Source: an uncultured Prevotellaceae bacterium (GTDB lineage: Bacteria; Bacteroidota; Bacteroidia; Bacteroidales; Bacteroidaceae). From it: a stretch of 64,000 nucleotides of DNA. The notes under the pieces are model-generated. The model saw nothing but the letters and a program-made list of their open reading frames with translations. It did no database searches and had not been told where the DNA came from. Location of the stretch: contig ONDA01000008.1 in assembly GCA_900316475.1 (NCBI GenBank), forward strand, positions 62,001 to 126,000, written 5' to 3'. The translations under genes were made by a program, and so were the position numbers. Numbering within the stretch: position 1 is the first letter of the stretch; every line of letters begins with the position of its first letter. This document shows, one piece after another, positions 34,507 through 43,175 of this stretch.

Positions 34507-35366
34507 GAGAAGATAATGGTTTTGTTCTTATACGTCAGTATCTTGCGCTCAATGTGCTTCTGCACGGCGTGGCTCAGCACAATCTTCTCCAGGTCCTTGC
34601 CTTTCAGCACCAGGCTCTCTGGCGTGTCCTTGTGGGTGATGCGCGTCACGTCCTGTTCTATGATGGGGCCGGCGTCCAGCTCAGCCGTCACGTAGTGGCT
34701 CGTGGCACCGATGATCTTTACGCCGCGTTCCCACGCCTGATGGTAGGGCTTGGCACCGATAAATGCCGGCAGGAACGAGTGGTGAATGTTGATGATGTGG
34801 TGCGGGTAGGCGGCTATCATGTCGTCGGAGATAATCTGCATATAGCGGGCCAGCACGATGAACGAGATGTCTTCCTTCTTCAGCAGCTCCATCTCGGCCT
34901 TTTCCACTTCTGCCTTGTTCGAGTGGTCCTTGTTGATGCTCCACACGTAGTAGGGAATGCCAAACTGGTCGGCCACATAGCGAAGGTCCTCGTGGTTCGA
35001 GACGATGCAGGGAATCTCGCAGGCAAACTCTCCTGCCTTCCAGCGTGCCAGCAGATCGTAGAGACAGTGGCTCATCTTCGACACGAAGATTGCCATGCGC
35101 GGCTTCTTGTCGCTGTAGTAGAGGCTGAACTTCATCTGGTAGCGCTGGGCATAGAGCGTGGTGATGTATTCGTAGATCTTGTCGCGCGGAATGAGAAAAC
35201 CTTCCAGTTCCCATTCTATGCGCATAAAGAACATACCGTCGAGTTTGTCAACGTATTGGTCAAGGTAAACGATGTTACCCTTATTGTCGGTGATAAATTT
35301 AGTTACTTCCGTAATAATACCCTGTTTGTCAGGACAATGCAGAAGCAGGATTGCCGTTTGTTTCAT
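34503..35366 (-). CDS. purU: Formyltetrahydrofolate deformylase
   Basis: The 287-residue enzyme releases formate from 10-formyl-THF. It has an N-terminal ACT domain (LLHCPDKQGIITEVTKFITD) and a C-terminal formyltransferase fold. That fold shows IINIHHSFLPAFIGAKPYHQ, the catalytic-type segment GATSHYVTAELDAGPIIEQD, and FVSKMSHCLYDLLARWKAGE. It heads the operon that continues into hisH-hisA-hisF-hisI. The link with histidine synthesis may reflect shared one-carbon and purine metabolism, since HisHF releases AICAR, but that is inference. Confidence 0.95.
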   Translation of the reverse strand: MKQTAILLLHCPDKQGIITEVTKFITDNKGNIVYLDQYVDKLDGMFFMRIEWELEGFLIPRDKIYEYITTLYAQRYQMKFSLYYSDKKPRMAIFVSKMSHCLYDLLARWKAGEFACEIPCIVSNHEDLRYVADQFGIPYYVWSINKDHSNKAEVEKAEMELLKKEDISFIVLARYMQIISDDMIAAYPHHIINIHHSFLPAFIGAKPYHQAWERGVKIIGATSHYVTAELDAGPIIEQDVTRITHKDTPESLVLKGKDLEKIVLSHAVQKHIERKILTYKNKTIIFS

Positions 35367-35398
35367 TTGCTTTCTTTACTATATCTCTTTTCGTCGTG

Positions 35399-35433
35399 CA
35401 AAGGTACGAAAAAAATATGATTCAGGCAGCAAA
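35399..35433 (-). promoter_or_regulatory. Promoter of the purU-his-lys array
   Basis: On the minus strand TACCTTTG (35406-35399) is a perfect -7 box about 33 bp before the purU start. TTTG (35433-35430) lies 23 nt upstream, slightly farther than the usual 19-21. The rest of the gap up to 35664 has no gene, only A+T-rich runs and a G+C-rich patch around 35500-35540. Confidence 0.7.
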
Positions 35434-35664
35434 AAGCGTGACTTTATTTATTTATTTAGGTGATTTTTTGTTCTTCTTGCTACTTCGTCTGCGCTCTAAC
35501 CGCTGCTTGCGGCAGCCTCCGTGCCGTCTGCCTTGAGTGTCTCCACCTTGGTCCTTACGAAATGAATTGAAACCGGAAATGCTTAAAAAATACTCCCTTT
35601 TTCCATGAAATTCGTCAATTTTTCAACAAAATTACAATTTTTTTTTAAAAAAAGGCATTTAATA

Positions 35665-35696
35665 TTTGGAAAATATGTAAAAAATACTTATATTTG
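35665..35696 (+). promoter_or_regulatory. Consensus promoter of the AraC-type regulator gene
   Basis: TTTG (35665-35668), a 20-nt spacer and TATATTTG (35689-35696) fit the Bacteroidetes consensus. The start codon is at 35734, leaving about 30 nt of leader. Confidence 0.85.
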
Positions 35697-35733
35697 CAGT
35701 TGAAAACTATACCGTTAAAAATCTTTCGCTATT

Positions 35734-36189
35734 ATGGCTAAGTACAACATCACAGAAAAAAGGGAAAAAGAGGCTGCTTATAGAAGTCTGGTAAGCCCGA
35801 AGCTGATGGATGAGATGAAGGAGAAAATCCTGAATATCATCGTCATGCAGAAGAAGTACAAGGACAAGGATTATTCAGCCAAGCGGCTGGCCGAGGACTT
35901 GGGTACAAACACCCGCTATGTCTCAGCAGTCGTCAATGTCAGGTTCCACATGAACTATGCGTCGTTCGTCAACAAATATCGTATCGAGGAGGCCATGTCC
36001 ATTCTCGTCGATAAGCGTTACCAGGATCTGCGCATGGAGGAAGTCAGCGACATGGTGGGATTTGCCAATCGGCAGTCGTTCTATGCGTCGTTCTTCAAAA
36101 TTATGAACATGACGCCGCGCGAGTACCGTCAGCAGCACCTGCAGCAGCACCCCTCACAAGTGGTGAAGAAAAACGGCAAGAAACAATAA
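35734..36189 (+). CDS. Small AraC-family HTH protein
   Basis: This 151-residue protein is almost only an AraC-type DNA-binding domain (about 40-135). The first HTH is in DYSAKRLAEDLGTNTRYVSA, and the second in RMEEVSDMVGFANRQSFYAS followed by FFKIMNMTPREYRQQ, the family's signature end. There is no sensor domain, so it may respond to a partner or simply to its own level. It has a good promoter and lies 14 bp upstream of the peptidase gene. Target genes are unknown. Confidence 0.85.
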   Translation: MAKYNITEKREKEAAYRSLVSPKLMDEMKEKILNIIVMQKKYKDKDYSAKRLAEDLGTNTRYVSAVVNVRFHMNYASFVNKYRIEEAMSILVDKRYQDLRMEEVSDMVGFANRQSFYASFFKIMNMTPREYRQQHLQQHPSQVVKKNGKKQ

Positions 36190-36203
36190 GAAGCATCCAG
36201 ACA

Positions 36204-38150
36204 ATGGGAAATTTTCGCTATACCGACGAGCGTTTTGCTGATTTGCAAATGCTCCGTTACCGCTTGAATGGCTTCGAGCAACTTACATCACAGCAGAAGA
36301 CACTGATTTTCTATCTTTCCAAGGCGGCATTGTTCGGGCGTGACATCACGTTCGACCAATACGGGCGGTACAATCTTCTGATAAGGAAGACCCTTGAGGC
36401 CATCTATACCGACCTCGGTATTCAGCACGATACAGAAGATTTTAAAGCACTGGAACTTTACCTGAAGCGTGTATGGTTTTCTAACGGTATATACCATCAC
36501 TATGGCTGTGAGAAGTTCACACCCGATTTCTCTGAACAGTATTTCCGGCAGGCGCTCCGCAGCGTCGACGCCCGGCGACTGCCTTTGGCAAGCGGCCAAA
36601 CGGTCGACGAGCTGGCAAACGTGCTGTGCCCTGTCATCTTCGATGCAACCATGCTGCCAAAACGCGTGAACAAAGCCGACGGCGAGGATCTGCTACTGAC
36701 GTCGGCCTGCAACTTCTACGACGGCGTGACACAGGCGGAGGCTGAGGCATTCTATGCCGCAAAGAAGGATGCCGCCGACCACCAGCCGCCTTCCTATGGC
36801 TTGAATTCAACACTTGTCAAGCGCGACGGTCAGCTGGTCGAGGACGTGTGGTGTTCTCATGGGCGCTATGGAAATGCTATCCGGCATATCGTCTTCTGGC
36901 TGCGTAAGGCCGCCGAGGTGGCCGAGAACGACAGGCAGCGCGAGGTGATTGTCAAACTGATAGAGTACTATGAGACGGGCGACCTGCGACGCTTCGACGA
37001 CTATAGCATCCGCTGGCTGCAGTGCCTTGAGGGCAGGATAGACTTCATCAACGGGTTCATCGAGGTCTATGGCGACCCCTTGGGACTGAAAGGCTCGTGG
37101 GAGGCACTCGTCGAGTACATCGACGAGGAGGCCACCCACCGCACCCAGACCATCGCCCGCAATGCCCAGTGGTTTGAAGACCATTCGCCAGTAGACCCAC
37201 GCTTCCGCAAGTCAGTGGTCAAGGGCGTCTCGGCCAACGTCATCTGTGCCGCCATGCTCGGCGGCGAGGAGTATCCTTCGACGGCCATCGGCATCAACCT
37301 GCCCAACGCCGACTGGATACGTGCCCAGTACGGTTCGAAGAGCATCACCATCTCCAACATTACCGATGCCTACAACAAGGCGGCCCACGGCAGCGGCTTC
37401 AAGGAGGAGTTCGTCATTGATGACGCGACGTTGGCGCTCATAGAAAAATATGGTGACGCCTGCGACAACCTCCATACCGACCTCCACGAGTGCTTGGGAC
37501 ACGGCAGCGGACAGCTCCTGCCCGGCGTCGACCCCGATGCCTTGAAAGCCTACGGCAACACCATCGAGGAGGCTCGTGCCGACCTCTTCGGACTCTACTA
37601 CATGGCCGACCCGAAACTCGTGCAACTCGGACTGCTACCCGACGGCGAGGCCTATAAGGCGCAGTACTACACCTATATGATGAACGGGCTGATGACCCAG
37701 CTCATACGCATCACCCCTGGCAACCAGATTGAGGAGGCCCACATGCGCAACCGTGCCCTCATCGCCCGCTGGTGTGCCGCCCAAAGCGATGCGGTAAGGC
37801 TTGTTAAGCGTGATGGCAAAACATACTTACAGATAAGCGATTACAACGAATTGCGAAAGCTTTACGAGAAGCTGCTGGCCGAGGTACAGCGCATCAAGAG
37901 CGAGGGTGACTACGAGGCTGCCCGGCAGCTGGTAGAGGGCTACGCCGTCAAGGTCGACCCCACGCTTCACGCTGAGGTCCTGGAGCGCTATGCCAAGCTG
38001 AACCTGGCACCCTACAAGGGCTTCATCAATCCGCAGATGATACCCGTTACCGATGCCGACGGCAACATAACCGACATCTTGCTGAACTATTCCGAGAGCT
38101 ACGCCCACCAGATGCTGCGCTACAGCAGCGAATACGCCACACTGATATGA
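36204..38150 (+). CDS. Dipeptidyl-peptidase III-like metallopeptidase (family M49)
   Basis: The 648-residue protein has the M49 zinc motif HECLGHGSG (within DLHECLGHGSGQLLPG), where the family's HExxGH holds the zinc ligands. The third ligand Glu is in TIEEARADLFGLYYM. These enzymes remove dipeptides from the N-terminus of oligopeptides. It has no signal peptide, so it should act in the cytoplasm. Bacteroidetes members are often mislabelled as dihydrofolate reductase in databases. Its stop overlaps the AlkD-like start by 4 bp. Confidence 0.9.
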   Translation: MGNFRYTDERFADLQMLRYRLNGFEQLTSQQKTLIFYLSKAALFGRDITFDQYGRYNLLIRKTLEAIYTDLGIQHDTEDFKALELYLKRVWFSNGIYHHYGCEKFTPDFSEQYFRQALRSVDARRLPLASGQTVDELANVLCPVIFDATMLPKRVNKADGEDLLLTSACNFYDGVTQAEAEAFYAAKKDAADHQPPSYGLNSTLVKRDGQLVEDVWCSHGRYGNAIRHIVFWLRKAAEVAENDRQREVIVKLIEYYETGDLRRFDDYSIRWLQCLEGRIDFINGFIEVYGDPLGLKGSWEALVEYIDEEATHRTQTIARNAQWFEDHSPVDPRFRKSVVKGVSANVICAAMLGGEEYPSTAIGINLPNADWIRAQYGSKSITISNITDAYNKAAHGSGFKEEFVIDDATLALIEKYGDACDNLHTDLHECLGHGSGQLLPGVDPDALKAYGNTIEEARADLFGLYYMADPKLVQLGLLPDGEAYKAQYYTYMMNGLMTQLIRITPGNQIEEAHMRNRALIARWCAAQSDAVRLVKRDGKTYLQISDYNELRKLYEKLLAEVQRIKSEGDYEAARQLVEGYAVKVDPTLHAEVLERYAKLNLAPYKGFINPQMIPVTDADGNITDILLNYSESYAHQMLRYSSEYATLI

Positions 38151-38761
38151 CGAATGAAGAGACACAGCAAAGGGTCAAGGAAATCAAACAGTCGTTCCGG
38201 CAGATGATGGACGGCTCGATAGCCCAGTCCATGCGCGACAAAGGCATCGACTACCACCTGAACTGGGGAGCCACCATCCTGCGACTGCGCGACAAGGCCG
38301 ACGAGATAGGCAAGGACTACAACCTCGCCATCGCCCTGTGGAAGGAGAACGTACGCGAGTGTAAAATCCTGGCCACGATGCTCATGCCGCCCGACGAGAT
38401 ACTCCCCGAGGTGGTCGACATTTGGATGGAGCAGACCGATACCGTCGAGATTGCCGAGCAGGCCGCCATGAACCTCTACCAGCATCTGCCCTACGCACCA
38501 GCAAAAGCCTACGAGTGGATAGCCTCCGACCGCGAACTCTGTCAGCTCTGCGGCTTCCACGTACTCAGCAGGCTCTTCATGAACGGCCAGGAGCCTAACG
38601 AGCGAGGCATCAACGAGTTCCTTGACCAAGCCCACACCGCCATCCTTTCACCCTCGCTCGTTGTACGCAAGGCTGCCCTCAACAGTCTGAACCACTTCGC
38701 CTCTCTTGGTTTAGTCTATCAGCGACTGGCCGACAGCATCTTCCGCCTTGCAGTTTATTGA
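38147..38761 (+). CDS. DNA alkylation repair (AlkD-like) helical-repeat protein
   Basis: This 204-residue, nearly all-helical protein resembles the AlkD family of HEAT-like repeat glycosylases. Matching segments are DYHLNWGATILRLRDKADEI, LAIALWKENVRECKILATML and VVRKAALNSLNHF. AlkD removes positively charged alkylated bases such as 3- and 7-methylpurines. Several Bacteroidetes relatives lack proven activity, so enzymatic function is assumed from family only. The start overlaps the upstream peptidase by 4 bp. No terminator is obvious directly after it. Confidence 0.78.
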   Translation: MTNEETQQRVKEIKQSFRQMMDGSIAQSMRDKGIDYHLNWGATILRLRDKADEIGKDYNLAIALWKENVRECKILATMLMPPDEILPEVVDIWMEQTDTVEIAEQAAMNLYQHLPYAPAKAYEWIASDRELCQLCGFHVLSRLFMNGQEPNERGINEFLDQAHTAILSPSLVVRKAALNSLNHFASLGLVYQRLADSIFRLAVY

Positions 38762-38980
38762 TTATCTGAAGAATCCCGAAACGATTTACGTATACTATGT
38801 CCCTGTAGCCAAAACAGATTGAAGATATGTACCGCCACATGGTGGAACTGAAGCCGTTTTCACTCCTTCCCCATAAGCTAAAAACACGCTTAATGTAACA
38901 TGTAACATGTAACAATCGCCGCTTTCCCAGTGTTTACTGCGGAAAGCGGCGATTTCAGAGTGTCGTGCTTAATGTAACCT
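38762..38980. repeat. Spacer with palindrome of the smalltalk repeat unit
   Basis: No gene is seen in 38762-38887. From 38888 the repeat family begins: GCTTAATGTAACATGTAACA and a further ATGTAAC copy, then a perfect 14-bp stem AATCGCCGCTTTCC (38914-38927) with GGAAAGCGGCGATT (38941-38954). Unlike copy 1 at 3.6 kb, the stem is not followed by a T-run on the minus strand; the ATGTAAC repeats take that place. Confidence 0.75.
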
Positions 38981-39103
38981 TCATAGTGTCACCGGGCCGT
39001 AGCCCATACACGAGGTGGTGGTCACGGCGGTCAGTGCTGCCGTCAGGGCTGCGATAACGATGCGCAGCGCAATCTCAATAAATTTCGATTTCATGGTTTT
39101 CAT
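38981..39103 (-). CDS. Smalltalk-family small membrane peptide, copy 2
   Basis: A 40-codon gene from ATG 39103 to TGA 38981 encodes a peptide nearly identical to that at 3711-3833. It starts MKTMKSKFIEIALRIVIAAL and ends TTTSCMGYGPVTL. Only the residues near the end differ (GP for SS), while several codons differ silently, which supports selection on the peptide. One hydrophobic helix is predicted. It shares upstream segments (39127-39166, 39411-39450) with the other copy, so the control region was duplicated too. It stands at the edge of the accessory island. Function is unknown. Confidence 0.75.
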   Translation of the reverse strand: MKTMKSKFIEIALRIVIAALTAALTAVTTTSCMGYGPVTL

Positions 39104-39539
39104 GGATTAGTATTCTTCTTATTCGCCTGTCGGCTCAAAATCTTTTAAATCTTCAAATCTTTGTTCCTTATAAAATGAATGGCCGTCATTTGTTTTTGGA
39201 AAACAATGAGAAAGAATTAGAATAATCTGTTCCAACAATTAGAAATAAATCTGTATCGACAAATTAGAAATAATATGCCCTGTCAGTGCATTTGTTGGGA
39301 AACGAATTTCCGTAATAATCATAATTTGGCCGTAATTTCCATAATAATAATGGAGCACTACGCGTAGCAAATTAGTGAAATTAGTGAAATTCGTAGTTCT
39401 TCTTTGTCGTCTGTCGGCTCAAAATCTTTTAAATCTTCAAATCTTTGTTCCTTATAAAAATTAGTGAAATTAGTAAAATTCGTGGTTCTTAAAAGGTTTT
39501 AGGGGTGGGAAATTTCAGTTGTTAATTGTGAATTGTCAA
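39104..39539. repeat. Gene-free spacer with duplicated smalltalk-upstream repeats
   Basis: Two copies of the 40-bp segment CTGTCGGCTCAAAATC and on (39127-39166 and 39411-39450) recur from 4008-4047. AAATTAGTG tandem repeats occur at 39369-39386. Near 39510-39539 lies an AATTGT/CAATTATG-type low-complexity tract. No coding sequence or RNA gene is recognised. Confidence 0.7.
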
Positions 39540-40277
39540 TTATGAATTGTTTATAAACACGTCCAGCTGCACGCTCACGCCATAATGAGCCTGTTGCAGC
39601 CTCCGTTCCAGATGCCTCACGCCCTCGGGCGTCCACACCAGATACGAGCGTTTCTTGCGCTCGCCCATCAGCGAGTAGTACACGAAATGGCGTTCCTCAG
39701 CCAGTTGCAGCCCCTCCAGGCTCGGTGCCAGATGCCAGCTGCCGCCCTTGCGGTACTGCACGCCCATCGTCTTGAGCAGGTTGTTGAACGAGTGAGCGTC
39801 CATGCCCCACGAGCGGGCCACCTCCGTCGCCGTCAGACAGCCCATGCACGGCGCGTTCACCAGCCGTATGGTGCTTCCCACGATCTTGTCGGCCAGTGCC
39901 AGAATCTCTTCGTTGGTCAGCGTGTGGCCGTCGGCATCGTGTGTCGGGATGTAGCCGCCCGTCTTGCGAATCTGAGGCAGCACCTCCGCCGTCACCCAGC
40001 GCTTGAAAGCCTTCGCCTGGGGAAGCTTCGACGAAAGGATGAGGGAGTAAAGGCCGGACTCGTTGATTACGATAGCCCGAGTCTCATAGGCAGCCTCCCG
40101 AATTGGGAGAGTGCTTTTATCCTCGTCGTCAACATGCTGCTGAATAGCTTTCGAAGTGTTCTTATACCCCAAAGCCTTCGCCACATCCTTGCCGACAAAC
40201 AGGATATTTCCGCCATTGTCGGCCAGCGTTCGGATTTCTCCAAACTGCGGGTTGTTGAATACTTGAATTTGTTTCAT
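39540..40277 (-). CDS. Phage antirepressor-like protein with BRO-N domain
   Basis: This 245-residue protein has an N-terminal BRO domain (about 1-110): VFNNPQFGEIRTLADNGG, FVGKDVAKALGYKNTSKAIQ and ESGLYSLILSSKLPQAKAFK followed by RWVTAEVLPQIRKTGGY. The C-terminal half (about 140-240) resembles the phage antirepressor domain, with TEVARSWGMDAHSFNNLLKT and a late GVRHLERRLQ. Such proteins counter prophage repressors, and many are stranded on bacterial chromosomes. No other phage structural gene is seen here. Its leader has a perfect inverted repeat (40344-40375). It is the last gene of the accessory island. Confidence 0.88.
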   Translation of the reverse strand: MKQIQVFNNPQFGEIRTLADNGGNILFVGKDVAKALGYKNTSKAIQQHVDDEDKSTLPIREAAYETRAIVINESGLYSLILSSKLPQAKAFKRWVTAEVLPQIRKTGGYIPTHDADGHTLTNEEILALADKIVGSTIRLVNAPCMGCLTATEVARSWGMDAHSFNNLLKTMGVQYRKGGSWHLAPSLEGLQLAEERHFVYYSLMGERKKRSYLVWTPEGVRHLERRLQQAHYGVSVQLDVFINNS

Positions 40278-40343
40278 AAGCTTATAGATTTAAATGAATA
40301 ATGTACGTGTGTGTATGTGTGATTGTACCAACATGTCAAAGAA

Positions 40344-40383
40344 CACTGTCAGCTCCGTTTCCGTTGCTGACAGTGCAAAATTA
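40344..40383 (-). promoter_or_regulatory. Promoter box and adjoining inverted repeat before the BRO gene
   Basis: On the minus strand TAATTTTG (40383-40376) is a perfect -7 box. Directly after it lies a perfect 10-bp inverted repeat, CACTGTCAGC (40344-40353) and GCTGACAGTG (40366-40375), 12 bp apart. This would be at the very start of the transcript, so it may be an operator or an RNA hairpin. The leader to the start codon is about 90 nt. Confidence 0.65.
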
Positions 40384-40460
40384 GAGAGAATAAAAAAGAT
40401 ATAATTCAAATTACTTTGCATCGTAAATTACAAAGTAAATTACGCTATCTCCATAGTAAA

Positions 40461-40925
40461 TTATACTATTCCGAGCGCCATCAAGAGCCTTTCTGCTATC
40501 ATTTTCTGACGAGAGAAGACCCTGTCGCCCTTCTTGGCGCAGAACACCTTCCACTGGCTATAGGGCTTCTGCAAAATGCCATTCGCTGCCAGCGGCTTCT
40601 GTACCGACTGGTAGTCGATGGTGAAACAGATCTCTGTGCCACGCATCAGCTTACTGATCCTGCTACAGAATGCAGCCACCTCTTCCGGGAACCCATAGTA
40701 ATCCACCAGTATGCGATAGATGGCCACCCATTGAGACCTCACCGAGAAGAAAGGCATCACACCAAGGATAGCCTCCCTGATCTCATCGTCGCTCAGCAGC
40801 CAGTGCTCCTGCTGCGTATCCTCCTCAATGATTACAATACCCGGCACCAGCTTCTGCAACTGACGTACCAACTCCTTTACTTCGGGCTTGTCACCCTTCT
40901 CCAATATAACCCTCATTTCTTCCAA
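40461..40925 (-). CDS. Hypothetical protein, 154 residues
   Basis: I do not recognise the family. The sequence is soluble and largely helical, with a hydrophobic strand KLVPGIVIIEED near the N-terminus. The middle segment (WLLSDDEIREAILGVMPFFS, then WVAIYRILVDYYGFPEEVAA) looks conserved, and the end is basic (QKMIAERLLMALGIV). It has no signal peptide or membrane segment. It sits between two unrecognised genes and the BRO antirepressor in the accessory island, and has its own promoter-like box and a structured leader of about 110 nt. Confidence 0.65.
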   Translation of the reverse strand: MEEMRVILEKGDKPEVKELVRQLQKLVPGIVIIEEDTQQEHWLLSDDEIREAILGVMPFFSVRSQWVAIYRILVDYYGFPEEVAAFCSRISKLMRGTEICFTIDYQSVQKPLAANGILQKPYSQWKVFCAKKGDRVFSRQKMIAERLLMALGIV

Positions 40926-41044
40926 CTTTACTAGAGAGTTGGGAGTAATCTTGGGCTGCCCGGTGCTCCTCGCAGAAACGTAGCTACATTACGAAAGATG
41001 CACCACAACTGCCGACTCCTGCGACAAGTTGCGGTGCAAAGGTA
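40926..41044 (-). promoter_or_regulatory. Promoter box and structured leader of the 154-residue gene
   Basis: TACCTTTG (41044-41037, minus strand) fits the -7 box. The predicted leader of about 110 nt opens with a hairpin in which GCACC-CAACT pairs with AGTTG-GGTGC across one mismatch; a shorter CGTA/TACG stem follows. A leader this long with this pairing is unusual here and could be regulatory. Confidence 0.5.
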
Positions 41045-41120
41045 ATGTATATAAGATAAGGTTGTATCAGGTAAGGACTTACTTCTTTCTCGGGTAAGGG
41101 GTTACTTTCTGATCAGGGTA

Positions 41121-41726
41121 TCAGCCGGCAAACTTGTTTTCCAGCATATATTCTGCTAGCTCCGGCATGTCTTCCTTCAGCGGTACGGCGATGGCCTTGA
41201 TTTCCTCATCGCTATAGGTGTCGCAGAGACTCTGCCCCAGTGTGTTGTGCGACGATCCCGTCATCTTGCTGAAGAGCTTCGCTATGCTCTTCTTGTTCTT
41301 TGGCACCACCAGTGCCTTGCGGCATAATGCCAGTGCGATGATGGCAATCTGCCTTACCTTATATTTCCTCATGCTGGGCTTCTCCTGCATCATCTCCTTC
41401 AGCAAGTCACGCTCGTGCTGAGTCTTCTTCAGTTCCTCCATCGCCTCTTCATACCGGGTTTGCCATACCGCCACACAGGCATCAGCATGTTCGTAAAGGC
41501 TGTTCAGACGCTCTATCTCCGCATTGTTCTCGTCGATACATATCTGGTCAGCCTTAGCCTTCTCCACCAGTTCTGTGACGGTTCCCTTCAGGCTGGCTAT
41601 CTCACTTCTGAGTTCCCTGATGGTTTCCCTGCTTTTTCTCTTGCCGGCAATCGTATTGTCATCTTCTTTCGGTTCTGGTAAGGCCTTACCTAACCCTTCC
41701 CTTTGTAGTAGTAAATCTGCTTTCAT
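41121..41726 (-). CDS. Coiled-coil protein with conserved C-terminal domain, short paralog
   Basis: This 201-residue protein has a basic N-terminus, a coiled coil (about 30-110, e.g. SEIASLKGTVTELVEKAKAD) and a C-terminal domain of about 75 residues. That domain (VRQIAIIALALCRKALVVPK, then SIAKLFSKMTGSSHNTLG and YSDEEI) closely matches the end of the 327-residue protein encoded at 42140-43123. I do not recognise the family and assign no function. A vague likeness in layout to RteC-type regulators of Bacteroides elements is noted but unproven. A TACCTTTG box at 41934-41927 is its likely promoter. Confidence 0.7.
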   Translation of the reverse strand: MKADLLLQREGLGKALPEPKEDDNTIAGKRKSRETIRELRSEIASLKGTVTELVEKAKADQICIDENNAEIERLNSLYEHADACVAVWQTRYEEAMEELKKTQHERDLLKEMMQEKPSMRKYKVRQIAIIALALCRKALVVPKNKKSIAKLFSKMTGSSHNTLGQSLCDTYSDEEIKAIAVPLKEDMPELAEYMLENKFAG

Positions 41727-42139
41727 CCTAATTCATGGCTGTTTTAATAAATGAATGACTGTCCTTTATATAGATTTCAAGCGGACGATAACAGAGCAAA
41801 AAACAGACAGAAGCGTTGGCACACCCCTGACAATTAAGCCCTCCTTTTCCGCAACGAAATGAATGTTTTATATTTTCATAATGTATAATGCTTTATAGTG
41901 ATGTTAGGTGATATATGTTAAGGCTGCAAAGGTAATAAAAATCCCAATTCTTCCAGCAATAATACCGTTGAAAAAAATCGGGATTAAGATTTTTTAGATG
42001 TCCTATTTGGAGTTGTGATCCCGTTGGGGTTATGGGCTCATTTTGGGGGTTCTGCTGTAAAATGACGACTTTCGAAGTGGTATCCTACCCATCTTTATCA
42101 CAAGTGGGTAAAACATTTGGTAAAACACGATTTTAACAC
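41727..42139 (-). promoter_or_regulatory. Intergenic control region of the 201-residue gene
   Basis: This 413-bp gap contains no gene. On the minus strand a perfect TACCTTTG box (41934-41927) faces the 201-residue gene, with ATTG at 41960-41957 as a weak -33 candidate, leaving a leader of about 195 nt. The remainder is A+T-rich and has no repeat or terminator that I can support. Confidence 0.5.
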
Positions 42140-43123
42140 TTACTTTGTGACATCGGGAAGATAAAAGGTCTTTTCTCTAAGATAACTGGCGAACTCAGGC
42201 ATGTCTTTTTCGACAGCAGCGGCTATCTCTTCAATTTCTTCATCGGTATAGGTAGAACAGAGATTCGCTCCCAATGTATTAGCAGAACGTCCCGTCATAT
42301 TTTGGAACATCGCTGAAATACTCTTCTTGTTCTTAGGGATGAAACCACCTTTCCGACATAGGGCAAAGGCAATAATGGCAGTCTGCCGTACAGTGAATTT
42401 CCAAGCGCCTGGTTTTGTCTCTAACAGTTTCTTATACACATCCCTTTCGTGTTCCGCTTTCAATAAAGCATCACTTGCAGCATCATATTTTGCATGCCAA
42501 TCTCCAGCTTCATTATCCATTGCCTCACTCTCGGCGTGCCATCTGTCAATTTCCTGAATCCTGTGTTTGTCTAAATTTTCTGCCTCTCTTAGTTTACCTT
42601 CGAGCTCTGATATTCTAAGCTTTAATGATAAAATCTCTGAATTCATCTCTAACTTATTCTCGTCTTGTGGCAACATCTTTTCGGTTAACGATTCCATCGT
42701 CTCCCTCCATTCTTTCATTGTTTTGACTTTCTTTTCTCTTGCATCCTTTGTGGCTATATCTATCATAGATGATACCACTGCTGGTAATAATGGCGAGATT
42801 TTACCATCCGGTAATTGGAATTTCAAGTACATGTATTTCATCGCTAAGTCCCAATCTTCAGAATATTGTTCGTAATCTAATGACAGAGCGATAATGTCAC
42901 TTATAGTTTTAAAATAAGAAGTAGGTGTATTTAGATTCCGTATTTTTATCAAAAGACTCTCGTAAAATTCATCAGGTAAATCCACGTCTTTCAATGTTTG
43001 CCAAGGCATAAGTTTTAATTTTTTGCGCCAATCTATTTTTGCCTTAGCTTCTCTTTCTTCACGGGCAGCCTTTTCTTCTTCCATCCTTTTAAACAGAATA
43101 CTTCCATCAAATTTCTTTGCCAT
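42140..43123 (-). CDS. Coiled-coil protein with conserved C-terminal domain, long paralog
   Basis: The 327-residue protein begins with a strongly charged helix (RMEEEKAAREEREAKAKIDW), followed by a globular part (about 40-150), a coiled coil (about 150-240), and the C-terminal domain VRQTAIIAFALCRKGGFIPK, SISAMFQNMTGRSANTLGAN, STYTDEEIEEIA. This end is shared with the product of 41121-41726, at roughly two residues in three by eye. Codon and base use is visibly more A+T-rich than in the housekeeping genes, pointing to transfer. Function is unknown. It lies 52 bp after the MvaI-like fragment. Confidence 0.7.
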   Translation of the reverse strand: MAKKFDGSILFKRMEEEKAAREEREAKAKIDWRKKLKLMPWQTLKDVDLPDEFYESLLIKIRNLNTPTSYFKTISDIIALSLDYEQYSEDWDLAMKYMYLKFQLPDGKISPLLPAVVSSMIDIATKDAREKKVKTMKEWRETMESLTEKMLPQDENKLEMNSEILSLKLRISELEGKLREAENLDKHRIQEIDRWHAESEAMDNEAGDWHAKYDAASDALLKAEHERDVYKKLLETKPGAWKFTVRQTAIIAFALCRKGGFIPKNKKSISAMFQNMTGRSANTLGANLCSTYTDEEIEEIAAAVEKDMPEFASYLREKTFYLPDVTK

Positions 43124-43175
43124 ATTCTATGTTATGATTCTAACAATATAACAGGTGCACCGAAAAATAAATCTC

